DNA from: JABMQB01 sp963678235
Lineage (GTDB): Bacteria; Bacteroidota; Bacteroidia; Bacteroidales; Prolixibacteraceae
Assembly (NCBI GenBank): GCA_963678235.1
Contig: OY782766.1
Location: 4,868,314-4,932,313 of the forward strand
Length of the DNA: 64,000 nt
Direction of reading: 5' to 3'
Below the pieces are notes generated by a model. It saw nothing but the letters and a program-made list of their open reading frames with translations. It was not told the origin of the DNA and searched no databases. Position numbers and translations under genes: made by a program. Positions 16,178 to 25,018 of this stretch are shown here, piece after piece. How positions within the stretch are numbered: the first letter of the stretch is position 1; every line of letters begins with the position of its first letter.

Positions 16178-17065
16178 TTATCTAAAGGAATCTTTTGGTT
16201 TAAACAATAAAAATCCTGAAGTTTTCAAATGCTTTAGGATTTTTATTAGGTGTCTTTTTAATCGAATGAAGTTGTATTTTAAATTGAAACAAATGCTTAG
16301 GCACTTGAAATCATTATTTCGTTTTCTTGTAAGTTCAATGATTTGATTATAATTTGAATTTGAATACTGAGAAATACGATAATTTCCATATTGAGAAGGA
16401 TCTCTATACGCATCTAATTTGTATTTCTTGGATAAAAGACTGAATATGGACTGATCGTGCCGATGTTCAATAAATCCTTCATAATTTGACAGCCCTTCCG
16501 TGTTGTTTGCATTTGATATAAGTCTTATATCTTGGGAATACTTGAGCCATTCGTCAATGAATTTCATTGTAAACAAAGTTTTTTTCATTAGAATAAAACC
16601 AGCAAGTCTTTGACGGGTATCTGAATATTCTTTAAAATCACAATTCATTAAAACAAATGCATCTCTTTTGGTCCAGAAGTATTCCTTATTTTTTGTTTCA
16701 AAGGGGATAATGCATTGATTTTGATCGATGGCTGAGATAATCTTAACAATTGAATTTTTAAAATAACTTCCTGAATCACAATAAAAAAGATATGTGCCAA
16801 AATCAATTTGTTCTAAGGTTTTTTTTATCAAATACGGCTTCCATAACCAATAACCATTACCTGTTTTTTGTGATAGGATTTGGTCATTCCTGTTAATAAA
16901 ATCGCGATCAATATCGGCAGGCGAATAAGAAAAGACTTTGCAAAACCCTCCATTTTTGAGTGCTGAACGACTATTTTTGAATTGTGCTTTTGAAAAATTT
17001 TCGTCTGCATAATTCATTAAAAATAAATTATTGTTTGGAATCTTTTTAGAAACAAAAACTTCCAT
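16178..17065 (-). CDS. putative glycosyltransferase, capsular-polysaccharide type
   Basis: The 295-residue protein contains GNGYWLWKPYLIKKTL (about 69-84) followed by YLFYCDSGSYF (about 91-101). This W-x-W-K-P and YCDxG pattern is seen in uncharacterised GT-A-like sugar transferases of polysaccharide loci, the YCD acidic residue playing the DxD-like role. The C-terminus is basic and amphipathic (KRHLIKILKHLK), suggesting peripheral membrane contact. It is divergent from a GT11 gene across about 150 AT-rich bases, and the pair likely decorates a surface glycan. The exact family and sugar cannot be fixed by eye. Composition is more AT-rich than neighbouring metabolic genes. Confidence 0.65.
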   Translation of the reverse strand: MEVFVSKKIPNNNLFLMNYADENFSKAQFKNSRSALKNGGFCKVFSYSPADIDRDFINRNDQILSQKTGNGYWLWKPYLIKKTLEQIDFGTYLFYCDSGSYFKNSIVKIISAIDQNQCIIPFETKNKEYFWTKRDAFVLMNCDFKEYSDTRQRLAGFILMKKTLFTMKFIDEWLKYSQDIRLISNANNTEGLSNYEGFIEHRHDQSIFSLLSKKYKLDAYRDPSQYGNYRISQYSNSNYNQIIELTRKRNNDFKCLSICFNLKYNFIRLKRHLIKILKHLKTSGFLLFKPKDSFR

Positions 17066-17217
17066 GTCGCTGTTAATTTTCTCCTGGTAATTTTAAATCT
17101 TTATGGTACTGAGTTCTCTTGACTAAAATATTAAATTTTACAAAGTTTTTATGAATTTTATTTAATATATTGTTTCTCAATATGGTAGAACTGAAATTTT
17201 ACTAAATATCATACTTT

Positions 17218-18129
17218 ATGGATTTTAAATTCCAAAATAACGGAATAAAAAAACATGTTGTACACATCTTCGGTGGCTTGGGGAATCAAATGTTTCAGTA
17301 TGTTTTTTATCTTCAATTAGAATCCAGAAGATACAATTCCTATATTAACCTTGATTTTTTCAGTTATAAATACAGTAAAAGAGCTCATGCACAGAGTTTT
17401 ATATTAAAAGATGCGTTTTTAAATATTAATGCTCCTGTTTATAGTTGTTTTGTTTCAAAGGTTCTGTATAAACCTAAACTTTGGAGACTATTTCGAATCT
17501 TCATAAAGATTATTACTTTCAAAAAAAACAATGCAAGGGCATTTGGGCTTATCACCGAATCTACAATTGATTTAAAGAAAAAAAGAGCAAGGGTTCTGCA
17601 CTACAAAGACTATTGGGCAAATGAAAAGTACCTTTTGGATATGCAAGACCTACACAGAGTTTTCTTTAAATTTAATGATGAATTATTGAAGGGCATTAAT
17701 CAACTGATACTGGAAGAGATAAAAAATAAAAAGTCTGTAAGCATACATATTCGAAGAGGAGATTATTTATTTGATCCATTCTTGTCTAAGTTTTGCAAGG
17801 AAGATTATTATCAACAAGCCATACAAATCATGGAAGAAAAAATAATATCACCCCATTTTTATTTATTTTCTGATGATATTGAATGGTGCAAAATAAAGTT
17901 TGGCAAACTACCATCGAAAACATTTATTGATTGGAATACGCATGAAAGAAGTTACATTGACATGCTGCTGATGTCACATTGTAAACATAATATTTGCGCA
18001 GCAAGTACCTTTTCGTGGTGGGGAGCATTACTCAATAAAAATATAGATAAAATGGTGATATTGCCCAAAGGTTGGATGGAAAATAAGACGTATGAACATA
18101 AAGTTTTTCAAAATCTAGTTAGGATATAA
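17218..18129 (+). CDS. alpha-1,2-fucosyltransferase-like protein (GT11)
   Basis: The 303-residue product shows the GT11 signatures: GGLGNQMFQY at residues 19-28, the GDP-fucose-binding HxRRGDY motif at 177-183 (HIRRGDY), and the late FSWWGALLN segment. GT11 enzymes transfer L-fucose (or a related sugar) from GDP-fucose in alpha-1,2 linkage, usually onto lipopolysaccharide O-antigen or capsule. It sits next to the RAYT element and a divergent glycosyltransferase, with no other polysaccharide genes in the window. This may be an acquired two-gene island. Very AT-rich codon use supports that weakly. Confidence 0.88.
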   Translation: MDFKFQNNGIKKHVVHIFGGLGNQMFQYVFYLQLESRRYNSYINLDFFSYKYSKRAHAQSFILKDAFLNINAPVYSCFVSKVLYKPKLWRLFRIFIKIITFKKNNARAFGLITESTIDLKKKRARVLHYKDYWANEKYLLDMQDLHRVFFKFNDELLKGINQLILEEIKNKKSVSIHIRRGDYLFDPFLSKFCKEDYYQQAIQIMEEKIISPHFYLFSDDIEWCKIKFGKLPSKTFIDWNTHERSYIDMLLMSHCKHNICAASTFSWWGALLNKNIDKMVILPKGWMENKTYEHKVFQNLVRI

Positions 18130-18236
18130 ATTATCAACTTGAGTATAAATTACTATTTTTTCTTTTTTAAAGTTGGAAGAAACATATATAACCATTATAT
18201 GTTGGATATGGTGAAAGAATTTGAAACATCTTTTTG

Positions 18237-18244
18237 TAACTTTG
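18237..18244 (+). promoter_or_regulatory. -7 box for the ZIP transporter gene
   Basis: TAACTTTG matches the Bacteroidota -7 consensus TAnnTTTG exactly, 32 bases before the ATG. No TTTG at the expected -33 distance is clear; the nearest is only 13 bases upstream. Confidence 0.45.
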
Positions 18245-18276
18245 TTTGCAATTAAAACCTTAAAAGCACCTTTAAT

Positions 18277-19089
18277 ATGATTGATTGGTTTTTGGGATTA
18301 AGTCCTGTTACACAAGCATTTTTAGCGACAATGTTTACCTGGTTTGTTACTGCAGTTGGGGCAGCCATGGTTTTTTTCTTTAAGGAAATTAATCGAAAAG
18401 TTTTGGATGGGATGCTTGGATTTGCGGCAGGAGTCATGATCGCAGCAAGTTTCTGGTCCTTATTAAGCCCGGCAATTGAGCTGGCAGAAGAGGCCGGACA
18501 AACACCCTGGGTTCCTGCTGTAATAGGTTTTCTGGCGGGAGGTGGATTTCTTTATTTAGCTGATCAATTGCTACCACACTTGCATTTGGGGTTTCCGACC
18601 AGCGAGGCTGAAGGAATTTCAACGTCGTGGAGAAGAAGCGTGTTGCTGGTTTTGGCAATAACGCTTCATAATATTCCGGAAGGATTAGCAGTTGGGGTTG
18701 CATTTGGTGCTGCTGGAGCTGGTATTCCAGCTGCTTCGGTTGCTGGTGCTGTTGCATTGGCAATTGGAATTGGGATTCAGAATTTTCCGGAAGGGGCAGC
18801 CGTTTCTGTTCCATTGAGGCGCGAAGGTTTGTCGCGACGTAAAAGTTTTATGTATGGGCAGGCATCCGGAATTGTTGAACCTATTGCCGGGGTAATTGGT
18901 GCAGCAGCTGTGCTGTTTATGCGTCCAATATTGCCTTATGCGCTGGCTTTTGCTGCTGGAGCCATGATTTATGTGGTGGTTGAAGAGTTAATACCAGAAT
19001 CACAGTTAGATAAAAATACCGATATCGCCACCTTAGGTGCTATGGCAGGTTTTGCAGTGATGATGACCCTTGATGTGGCGCTAGGGTAA
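18277..19089 (+). CDS. ZIP-family divalent metal transporter
   Basis: The 270-residue inner-membrane protein has about eight hydrophobic segments. It carries the two family metal-site motifs, HNIPEG at 131-136 in transmembrane segment 4 and NFPEG at 169-173 in segment 5. The layout resembles the GufA/ZupT group that imports zinc and sometimes iron or manganese. The cytosolic loop between TM3 and TM4 has only a few His (LLPHLHLGF), a modest metal-binding loop. It appears as a single gene with its own promoter and no neighbouring regulator. Confidence 0.9.
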   Translation: MIDWFLGLSPVTQAFLATMFTWFVTAVGAAMVFFFKEINRKVLDGMLGFAAGVMIAASFWSLLSPAIELAEEAGQTPWVPAVIGFLAGGGFLYLADQLLPHLHLGFPTSEAEGISTSWRRSVLLVLAITLHNIPEGLAVGVAFGAAGAGIPAASVAGAVALAIGIGIQNFPEGAAVSVPLRREGLSRRKSFMYGQASGIVEPIAGVIGAAAVLFMRPILPYALAFAAGAMIYVVVEELIPESQLDKNTDIATLGAMAGFAVMMTLDVALG

Positions 19090-19213
19090 AAAATAAGGTG
19101 ATTTATTAATTTTCTTAATTTGGATAATTTTTTCCGATGAAAATTTATTCACAGGAATAATTAGAATATATTTATGCCTTGAAAACGCATATTAACAATA
19201 AACATAAAGATCG

Positions 19214-19771
19214 ATGGAAAATAATATAAAATTACAGGACATAATTGATTCGAAAATATTAAACGAACGAAAAGTATTTTTGTGGGGACAAGTGGACGAT
19301 GATTCGGCAAAACATGTGGTTGAAAGGCTTCTTTATCTCGAAATGGTTGGTCCGGGCAAAGAAATACAACTTATAATTAACAGTCCTGGTGGATATGTTA
19401 CTTCTGGTTTTGCCATCTACGATACCATGAAAAGTATTAGCAGTCCTGTTTCAACAATTTGTTCAGGCCTGGCAGCATCCATGGGTTCTATTCTTTTATC
19501 GGCTGGAGAAAAAGGGAAACGCTTTGTTTTGCCCCATGCCCGGGTTATGATCCACCAACCAAGTGGAGGTGCCGGTGGTCCGGCTTCCGATATCGAAATC
19601 CAGGTGAAAGAACTGATCAAAACCAAAGAATTGGGTGCAAAAATTTTAGCCGAAAATTGTGGACAACCTGTTGATCAGGTTATGAAAGATTTTAACCGTG
19701 ATTACTGGATGTCGGCAGATGAATCTTTAGCCTACGGAATTGTGGATGGGATAATGGATAAGCTGGTTTAA
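19214..19771 (+). CDS. clpP: ClpP-family serine protease, stand-alone copy
   Basis: The 185-residue protein keeps the ClpP triad: S89 in GLAASMGSILL, H114 in VMIHQPSGG and D163 in FNRDYWMSADE. Oxyanion and handle residues (NSPGG at 56-60) are also present. ClpP forms a double-heptamer chamber for ATP-dependent proteolysis with ClpX or ClpA/C. This copy is slightly shorter than usual and has no clpX or trigger-factor gene beside it, the common partners of the housekeeping gene. It may be a second paralogue with its own specificity. It meets the DUF4268 gene tail to tail with 6 bases between stops. Confidence 0.9.
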   Translation: MENNIKLQDIIDSKILNERKVFLWGQVDDDSAKHVVERLLYLEMVGPGKEIQLIINSPGGYVTSGFAIYDTMKSISSPVSTICSGLAASMGSILLSAGEKGKRFVLPHARVMIHQPSGGAGGPASDIEIQVKELIKTKELGAKILAENCGQPVDQVMKDFNRDYWMSADESLAYGIVDGIMDKLV

Positions 19772-19777
19772 ACGGCT

Positions 19778-20251
19778 TTAGGCATTTCCTATTTCCTCTT
19801 TTACCAAATCCCGGATTTCCATAAAATTTGCCTCCAGCTTGAGCATGTTTTCAATGAAAAAGTTAAAAATGTCGGGCCAGTGGTTTTTTCTATGGAAATC
19901 AACATTGTCTAATGTGGTGTAAATCCTGCATACTTCCTGTCCACTATCAAATCGAGAATAGGTATAATCCCAGGTAAGACCGTTTTCAAAACCTTTTTCA
20001 AGGAGGTTTTTATATTTTTCAATTGCCATAAATGTTTCAAGGCGTTTATCCTCGTTTTTATGGCTGATCTCGATCATTACCTGTGCATTTTCCCTGCCGG
20101 TATCGAATTTTAAAGCAACGTTATTGATTTTTGTACGATGAAGGATCCAGTTCTTTTTCCGCTCCTGCAATTCGGGAACAATCTCGCATCGTTTGGCAAA
20201 TAGTTGCCAAAATTCTATCCGTAATAGTTTTAATTCTTCTCGTGTGTACAT
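19778..20251 (-). CDS. DUF4268-like protein
   Basis: The 157-residue cytoplasmic protein is alternating helix and strand, with conserved-looking patterns FWQLFAKRC (about 14-22) and RIYTTLDNVDFHRKNHWPDI (about 108-127). It resembles DUF4268, a domain also found at the C-terminus of nuclease-like and restriction-associated proteins. Here it stands alone, without a fused nuclease. No function can be assigned. It is convergent with clpP and followed upstream by a hairpin and the M3 peptidase terminator. Confidence 0.7.
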   Translation of the reverse strand: MYTREELKLLRIEFWQLFAKRCEIVPELQERKKNWILHRTKINNVALKFDTGRENAQVMIEISHKNEDKRLETFMAIEKYKNLLEKGFENGLTWDYTYSRFDSGQEVCRIYTTLDNVDFHRKNHWPDIFNFFIENMLKLEANFMEIRDLVKEEIGNA

Positions 20252-20338
20252 TAAACAATTAAATTGCTTGCAAAAATAGAATTTTTAGGCAGAAAAATAG
20301 GAATTGTATTTGGGTGAATGAAGCAGTAATTGCATTTA

Positions 20339-20359
20339 GAGGAGATTGGAAATCTCCTC
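20339..20359. other. short perfect hairpin without T-tract
   Basis: GAGGAGATT and AATCTCCTC form a 9-bp stem with a 3-base loop between the DUF4268 gene and the M3 terminator. It lacks a T-run, so its role is unknown. Confidence 0.5.
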
Positions 20360-20381
20360 ACCCAGAAAACTGAATACAAAG

Positions 20382-20415
20382 AAAAAAAAAGGTGCCCCAA
20401 ACATGAAGCACCTTT
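20382..20415 (-). terminator. intrinsic terminator of the M3 peptidase gene
   Basis: Read on the minus strand, AAAGGTGC and GCACCTTT arms are followed by a run of at least nine T, just after the stop of the M3 peptidase. Confidence 0.9.
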
Positions 20416-20437
20416 AAATGTATTTTGAAAGGTTACT

Positions 20438-22552
20438 TTATTTCAGTCCTCTTTTTTCGAGAAGAGGTTCATTTGAAGGATTTTGTCCGCGGAATTTACG
20501 GTAAATATTCATACCATCGTCTGAACCGCTTTTTGCAAGCAATTCCCTGAATTTTGCTGCAATTTCCGGATTAAAGATATCACCTGATTCTTTAAAATAA
20601 TTAAACGCGTCGGTATCTAAAACTGCCGCCCAAATATAAACGTAATAACCTGCCGAATAAGATTCTCCTGTGAAAATGTGGGAGAAATAAGTACTCCGAT
20701 AACGGGGCAAAAATTCTGGGATGAGCCCAATGTTATCCATTGCTTCTTTTTCGAATGCACGAACATCGGAAATTACAGGGTTTTCGGTCGTGTGATAATC
20801 AAGGTCAAGCAACGATGCTGCCACGTATTCACCTGTTATAAATCCCTGGTTAAAGGTACCGCTCTTAATTAATTTCTCCAGCAACTCATCGGGAATGGGT
20901 TCGCCCGTTTCATAATGCTTGGCATACACTTTTATTACCTCCGGTTCAGCAGCCCAGTTTTCCATTACCTGTGAAGGCAACTCAACAAAATCGCGTGGAA
21001 CTGATCCGATTGTACGGTCGTATTTGCCATCCACAAACATAAAATGTAAGGCATGCCCAAATTCATGGAAAAATGTGCTTACCTCATCAAAACTTAACAA
21101 TGCAGGGGTATCGCCAGCCGGTCTTGTGAAATTCATCACAATAGAACCCACCTGAGGGATTCGTTTACCATCTTTGTAGGTTACATCGCGAAATGCTGTT
21201 GACCATGCACCAACCCGCTTTCCATCACGTGGATGAAAGTCCATATATAAAATCGCCAGGTGAGTGCCATCTGCTTCCTGTACTTCGTACGCTTCCGCTT
21301 CTTCATGGTAGGTTGGAAGGTCATCGCGCTTAATAAACTTTAAACCGTAAAGTTTTTCTACAACGTAAAAAATTCCCTCTTTGGTTGCATCCAAACTAAA
21401 ATAAGGTTTCAATTCGGCTTCATCCAGGTCGAACTTTTCTTTGCGTAATTTTTCAGCATAATACCACCAGTCCCATGATTCGATTTTTATGTTTGCCCCT
21501 TCTTTATCAGCAATGGCCTGCATTTCTTTTACATCCTGTTTCGCCATTTTTAGGGCAGGTTCCCAAAGTTTCATTAAGAAATCATATACATTGCCGGGGT
21601 TTTGAGCCATATTAATGGCAATTTTATATTCAGCAAAATTTTTGAAGCCCAACAACTTAGCTTTTTGATCCCTGAGTTTTATTATCTTTTTTATGATTTC
21701 TTTATTGTCGTTCTCGTTGTCATTGTCACCACGCATAAAATAACCGCGATACAGTTTTTCGCGCAGATCACGTTTTTCGGAGAATGTTAAAAACGGAATC
21801 CAACTTGGTTTCGCCAATGTGAATACCCATTTACCAGTTTCACCTGCTTTTTCGGCAGCAATTGCAGCTCGTGCTATTACATCTTCCGGAAGCCCGGCAA
21901 GATCTTCTTTATTATCAATGGTTAAAATGAAATTTTTGTTGGTTTCGGCCAAAAGGTTGTCGCTAAACTGAAGGTAAGATGTGGACAATTCAGTATTAAT
22001 TCCCTTTAATATTTCCTGATCATCGGCTGGAAGGTTGGCACCGTTGCGTTCAAAATCTTCGTAATATTTTTCGGTTACCCTAATTTGTTGATCGTCAAGG
22101 CCAAGTTCGTTGCGTTGGTCATAAATAGCTTTTATTTTTTTGAACAACTCCGGGTTCATCGAAATATTATCGCGATGCTTGGATAACATTGGGGTTATTT
22201 CCCGGGCAATTTCCTGCATCTTCTCGTTGGTGTTTGCACTGCTTAATGGATAGAAAACACCAGACACTTTGTTTAACAACCCGCCTGATTTATCGAGCGC
22301 TAAAATTGTGTTTGCAAATGTGGGTTCTTCTGAATTTGCTACAAGAGCATCAATTTCCTTTTCACGTTCTTCAATTCCTTTTTGGATAGCAGGAACATAG
22401 TGTTCCTCGGTAATTTTATCAAATGGAGGTACGCCATAAGGGGTATCCCATTCTAAAAAAAATGGATTTTCCATGGTAGTCTGATCACTTTTTTTTGTTT
22501 GACATGCTACAGCCACGCCAATAATAAAGATAAATACAAGCAGTTTTTTCAT
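20438..22552 (-). CDS. M3-family zinc metallopeptidase lipoprotein (Dcp-like)
   Basis: The 704-residue product has the zinc motif HEFGH at about residue 496 in FFHEFGHALHFMF, the signature of M3 oligopeptidases and peptidyl-dipeptidases. The third zinc-ligand region follows (ELPSQVMENWA). I chose the ATG at 22552 because it opens a lipoprotein signal (MKKLLVFIFI ... VAVAC), so the enzyme is likely anchored in the periplasm or outer membrane. An in-frame ATG at 22624 would place a second hydrophobic stretch in front of it. Its role would be trimming of short peptides for nutrition. A single gene with its own terminator. Confidence 0.93.
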   Translation of the reverse strand: MKKLLVFIFIIGVAVACQTKKSDQTTMENPFFLEWDTPYGVPPFDKITEEHYVPAIQKGIEEREKEIDALVANSEEPTFANTILALDKSGGLLNKVSGVFYPLSSANTNEKMQEIAREITPMLSKHRDNISMNPELFKKIKAIYDQRNELGLDDQQIRVTEKYYEDFERNGANLPADDQEILKGINTELSTSYLQFSDNLLAETNKNFILTIDNKEDLAGLPEDVIARAAIAAEKAGETGKWVFTLAKPSWIPFLTFSEKRDLREKLYRGYFMRGDNDNENDNKEIIKKIIKLRDQKAKLLGFKNFAEYKIAINMAQNPGNVYDFLMKLWEPALKMAKQDVKEMQAIADKEGANIKIESWDWWYYAEKLRKEKFDLDEAELKPYFSLDATKEGIFYVVEKLYGLKFIKRDDLPTYHEEAEAYEVQEADGTHLAILYMDFHPRDGKRVGAWSTAFRDVTYKDGKRIPQVGSIVMNFTRPAGDTPALLSFDEVSTFFHEFGHALHFMFVDGKYDRTIGSVPRDFVELPSQVMENWAAEPEVIKVYAKHYETGEPIPDELLEKLIKSGTFNQGFITGEYVAASLLDLDYHTTENPVISDVRAFEKEAMDNIGLIPEFLPRYRSTYFSHIFTGESYSAGYYVYIWAAVLDTDAFNYFKESGDIFNPEIAAKFRELLAKSGSDDGMNIYRKFRGQNPSNEPLLEKRGLK

Positions 22553-22678
22553 TGTTGTAAAAATAATTTTGATTTGGCTGAAAAGATAACAAATTATTGC
22601 AAAGTGTAGAATGATAATCCGCACACTTATCCCTGAACACTATTCATACTTGGGGAACAAAATGGCAATAGAAATCTT

Positions 22679-23653
22679 TTATTTAGCCAAATTAAAAGGC
22701 TTCGAAAGAATAGGAGCCAAAATATTCTCATCAGAATAAAGCGATGCTTCTTCATCCGATAATTGCAGGCTCCAATCTACCCTTTGGGAGATATCGGCAC
22801 CAGGTCCTGAGTTTTTATATTCAGCATAATAGGTTGTTTGAAGCTCAGAAGCATTCGACCAGGCCGCCCATCCCTGTGGGGCAATATGGGCACCAAGTTC
22901 GCAATTTAAAAAAACCGTTTTAGCATATTTCCGCCATGGACGGCCAAGAAATACTTTCGTAACGCCCTCTTGAGCTGTAAGTTTACAGTTTTTAAAAACA
23001 TAGCCATAAGGTTTGTCTTTGGTAGTGCTGGCTGCTGTGATATATGAATTACTCAAACTATTGATCGTGCAATTGCTAAAAAGTACGGTTGCAGCCCCAA
23101 AAATAAAATCGGTGGTGCCTTCAATAAAACATTCGGTAAAATGTACCCTGCTTGTTTCCCCTTCGGTATATAAGGTGTCCTGATGACCTGAAAGCCGACA
23201 GTTTTTAAAAGTACATCGGTCACCTTGAACGTGAAGGGCAACTGCTTGTCCGATCGGACCAGCGGAGTTTATTATGGAGATATTCTCTGCATGAAAATCA
23301 TCGGCTTCCACCTTTAAAGTATAGGTATAAAACGTACTGTTACGGCCTCTGTCAATTTTCCTGAAATAATCACCATAAGTCAGTATGGTTTTATTGGCAC
23401 TTTCACCAATAAACGATAAGTGCGTATTGCATGCCGGAACCAATACCTTTTCGTTGTAAACTCCATTTTTTATAAAAACTGTGACATCCATATCAGGATA
23501 AGCTTTGCATGCATCAACGGCATCTTGGATACTTGTGTAATCACCACTACCATCCTGGGCAACTGTTATTTTTGTTTCATACTGTGCAAATGAATTCGCT
23601 GAAATGAATAAAATGAATACAATAATATTCGATATTTTAAGAAGTTGGTTCAT
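22679..23653 (-). CDS. secreted pectinesterase (CE8)
   Basis: A 324-residue protein with a signal peptide (cleavage after SFAQ at 24). CE8 active-site residues are in place: Q136 in GQAVAL, D159 in GHQDTLY, D182 in GTTDFIFG and R238 in LGRPW. It demethylates pectin to pectate plus methanol in the right-handed beta-helix fold. No polysaccharide-utilisation locus genes (SusC/SusD) surround it. The next gene in the same direction is an esterase, which may act on acetyl groups of the same polymer. Note that the reaction releases methanol, the presumed substrate of the MtaB operon elsewhere in this window. Confidence 0.93.
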   Translation of the reverse strand: MNQLLKISNIIVFILFISANSFAQYETKITVAQDGSGDYTSIQDAVDACKAYPDMDVTVFIKNGVYNEKVLVPACNTHLSFIGESANKTILTYGDYFRKIDRGRNSTFYTYTLKVEADDFHAENISIINSAGPIGQAVALHVQGDRCTFKNCRLSGHQDTLYTEGETSRVHFTECFIEGTTDFIFGAATVLFSNCTINSLSNSYITAASTTKDKPYGYVFKNCKLTAQEGVTKVFLGRPWRKYAKTVFLNCELGAHIAPQGWAAWSNASELQTTYYAEYKNSGPGADISQRVDWSLQLSDEEASLYSDENILAPILSKPFNLAK

Positions 23654-23791
23654 GGTGTGAAATACTTTTAGTATTGAAAAATATTATTTGGTAAATAAAG
23701 AATGCTAAGATACTTTTTTTTGCCGGGAAGTTGAAGTTCAAATTAAAGTGAGATTTTAAGTTTAGGTTATCGATTTAAAATCTCATCATTT

Positions 23792-24784
23792 TCATTTAAA
23801 AATTTTGTTTAAGAAAGAAACCATATATTCAACTGTTTCATTGAACCATGGATGCACATGCCAAAATGAATGTGGGCTGTTTTCAATCGTTTGCACCTCT
23901 GAATAAATATTATGCCTATTTAATATTGTAATTACACTATCACGCCCGGCATGAAACCGGGGTTGGGTGCTGTTAATGAATAATGTTGGTGGCGAATCTT
24001 CCCCGGTATAAATCATTGGTGACGCTTCTACCCATTTTGCCCTGTCTTCTTTAATTGTCGCCCCAAACCACAGTGATCCTGCCGAATGCCTGCCAGGTAT
24101 GTTGTCACCCAAACTTTCTTCGGGAGTGGTAAAATCCAATATCCCATCCATATCGATTACTGCCTGTACGGCTGCTGAAACATCATTATTTCCCTCATTC
24201 CCATCAAATTTTTTCACCTTACTGGTATATGCAACCAAAGCAGCTAATTGGCCTCCTGCCGAGCTTCCGGTAATCGCAATTTTATCGGGATCGATGTTGT
24301 ACTTATCAGCATTGGTCCGAACGTATCGGATTGCTGCTTTTATATCGTAAACTGCTGCCGGGTAAAGTGCTTCAGGTGAAAGCCTGTATTCAACAGGAAT
24401 GGTCACATAACCTTGGTTAGCTATTTTTTGTGCCATGGGAATTTGTGCCGATTTACTTCCGGTTAACCAGCCACCTCCAAAAAGCATAATCAAAGCCGGA
24501 TAATTTCCAGGTTGCTTTGGGCTGAATATATCAAGATGTAGGTTTCGTTCCCCATAGGGAGTGTCTGGCAAAGTGGCATAAACAATGTCGAATTGAGCTT
24601 TTACTCCATCTGGCATTTCAGGCTTTACCAAAACAATATCAGGGTAGTATTTCTTTAATTTCACCCATGCTGAGTAGGGTGTGTATGAAGTATCTCTTGG
24701 GATTGGTTTAACCTTGTTGCATTGCCCCGAACTCTCTAATACAAAAAATGATAAGATTATCAATGAAATAATTAGTCGCTTCAT
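23792..24784 (-). CDS. secreted alpha/beta-hydrolase, acetylesterase-like
   Basis: A 330-residue secreted protein with a signal peptide ending near ESSGQ (cleavage about 20). The nucleophile elbow is GSSAG with S175. The oxyanion segment FGGGW at 102-106 resembles the HGGGF of hormone-sensitive-lipase and BD-FAE esterases. The acid and base fall in the expected C-terminal segments (the final His in ENSPHSFWHVHPW). It precedes the pectinesterase in the same direction with about 140 bases between. A role in removing acetyl groups from plant or algal polysaccharide is plausible but unproven. Confidence 0.82.
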   Translation of the reverse strand: MKRLIISLIILSFFVLESSGQCNKVKPIPRDTSYTPYSAWVKLKKYYPDIVLVKPEMPDGVKAQFDIVYATLPDTPYGERNLHLDIFSPKQPGNYPALIMLFGGGWLTGSKSAQIPMAQKIANQGYVTIPVEYRLSPEALYPAAVYDIKAAIRYVRTNADKYNIDPDKIAITGSSAGGQLAALVAYTSKVKKFDGNEGNNDVSAAVQAVIDMDGILDFTTPEESLGDNIPGRHSAGSLWFGATIKEDRAKWVEASPMIYTGEDSPPTLFINSTQPRFHAGRDSVITILNRHNIYSEVQTIENSPHSFWHVHPWFNETVEYMVSFLNKIFK

Positions 24785-24979
24785 GATTTATGTAGATTAG
24801 GTTACAACTATTTCTGCAAGAATAAACATCATTTACAATCGAAAAAAATCTAATGAAATAATTCTTAAATAGATTTGGAATATCCTTTTGGATTAAAACT
24901 AATCATTTTCGATGAAATTCAATTCTTGTTTTACCTTACAGTAAGTCAATTTATGCCTTCAAATATAAATTAAAATCTT

Positions 24980-24987
24980 TACTTTTG
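24980..24987 (+). promoter_or_regulatory. -7 box for pheT
   Basis: TACTTTTG matches TAnnTTTG and is identical to the ilv promoter -7 box. It lies 32 bases before the pheT ATG. The -33 element is not clear. Confidence 0.5.
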
Positions 24988-25018
24988 TCCTTTCATAATT
25001 TTACAGTGATATTTTGAT

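Noticed and set aside
18434..18814. 126-residue antisense frame rich in Gln and Pro within the ZIP gene
   Set aside because: Low-complexity shadow of the Ala/Gly-rich transporter codons; not a gene.
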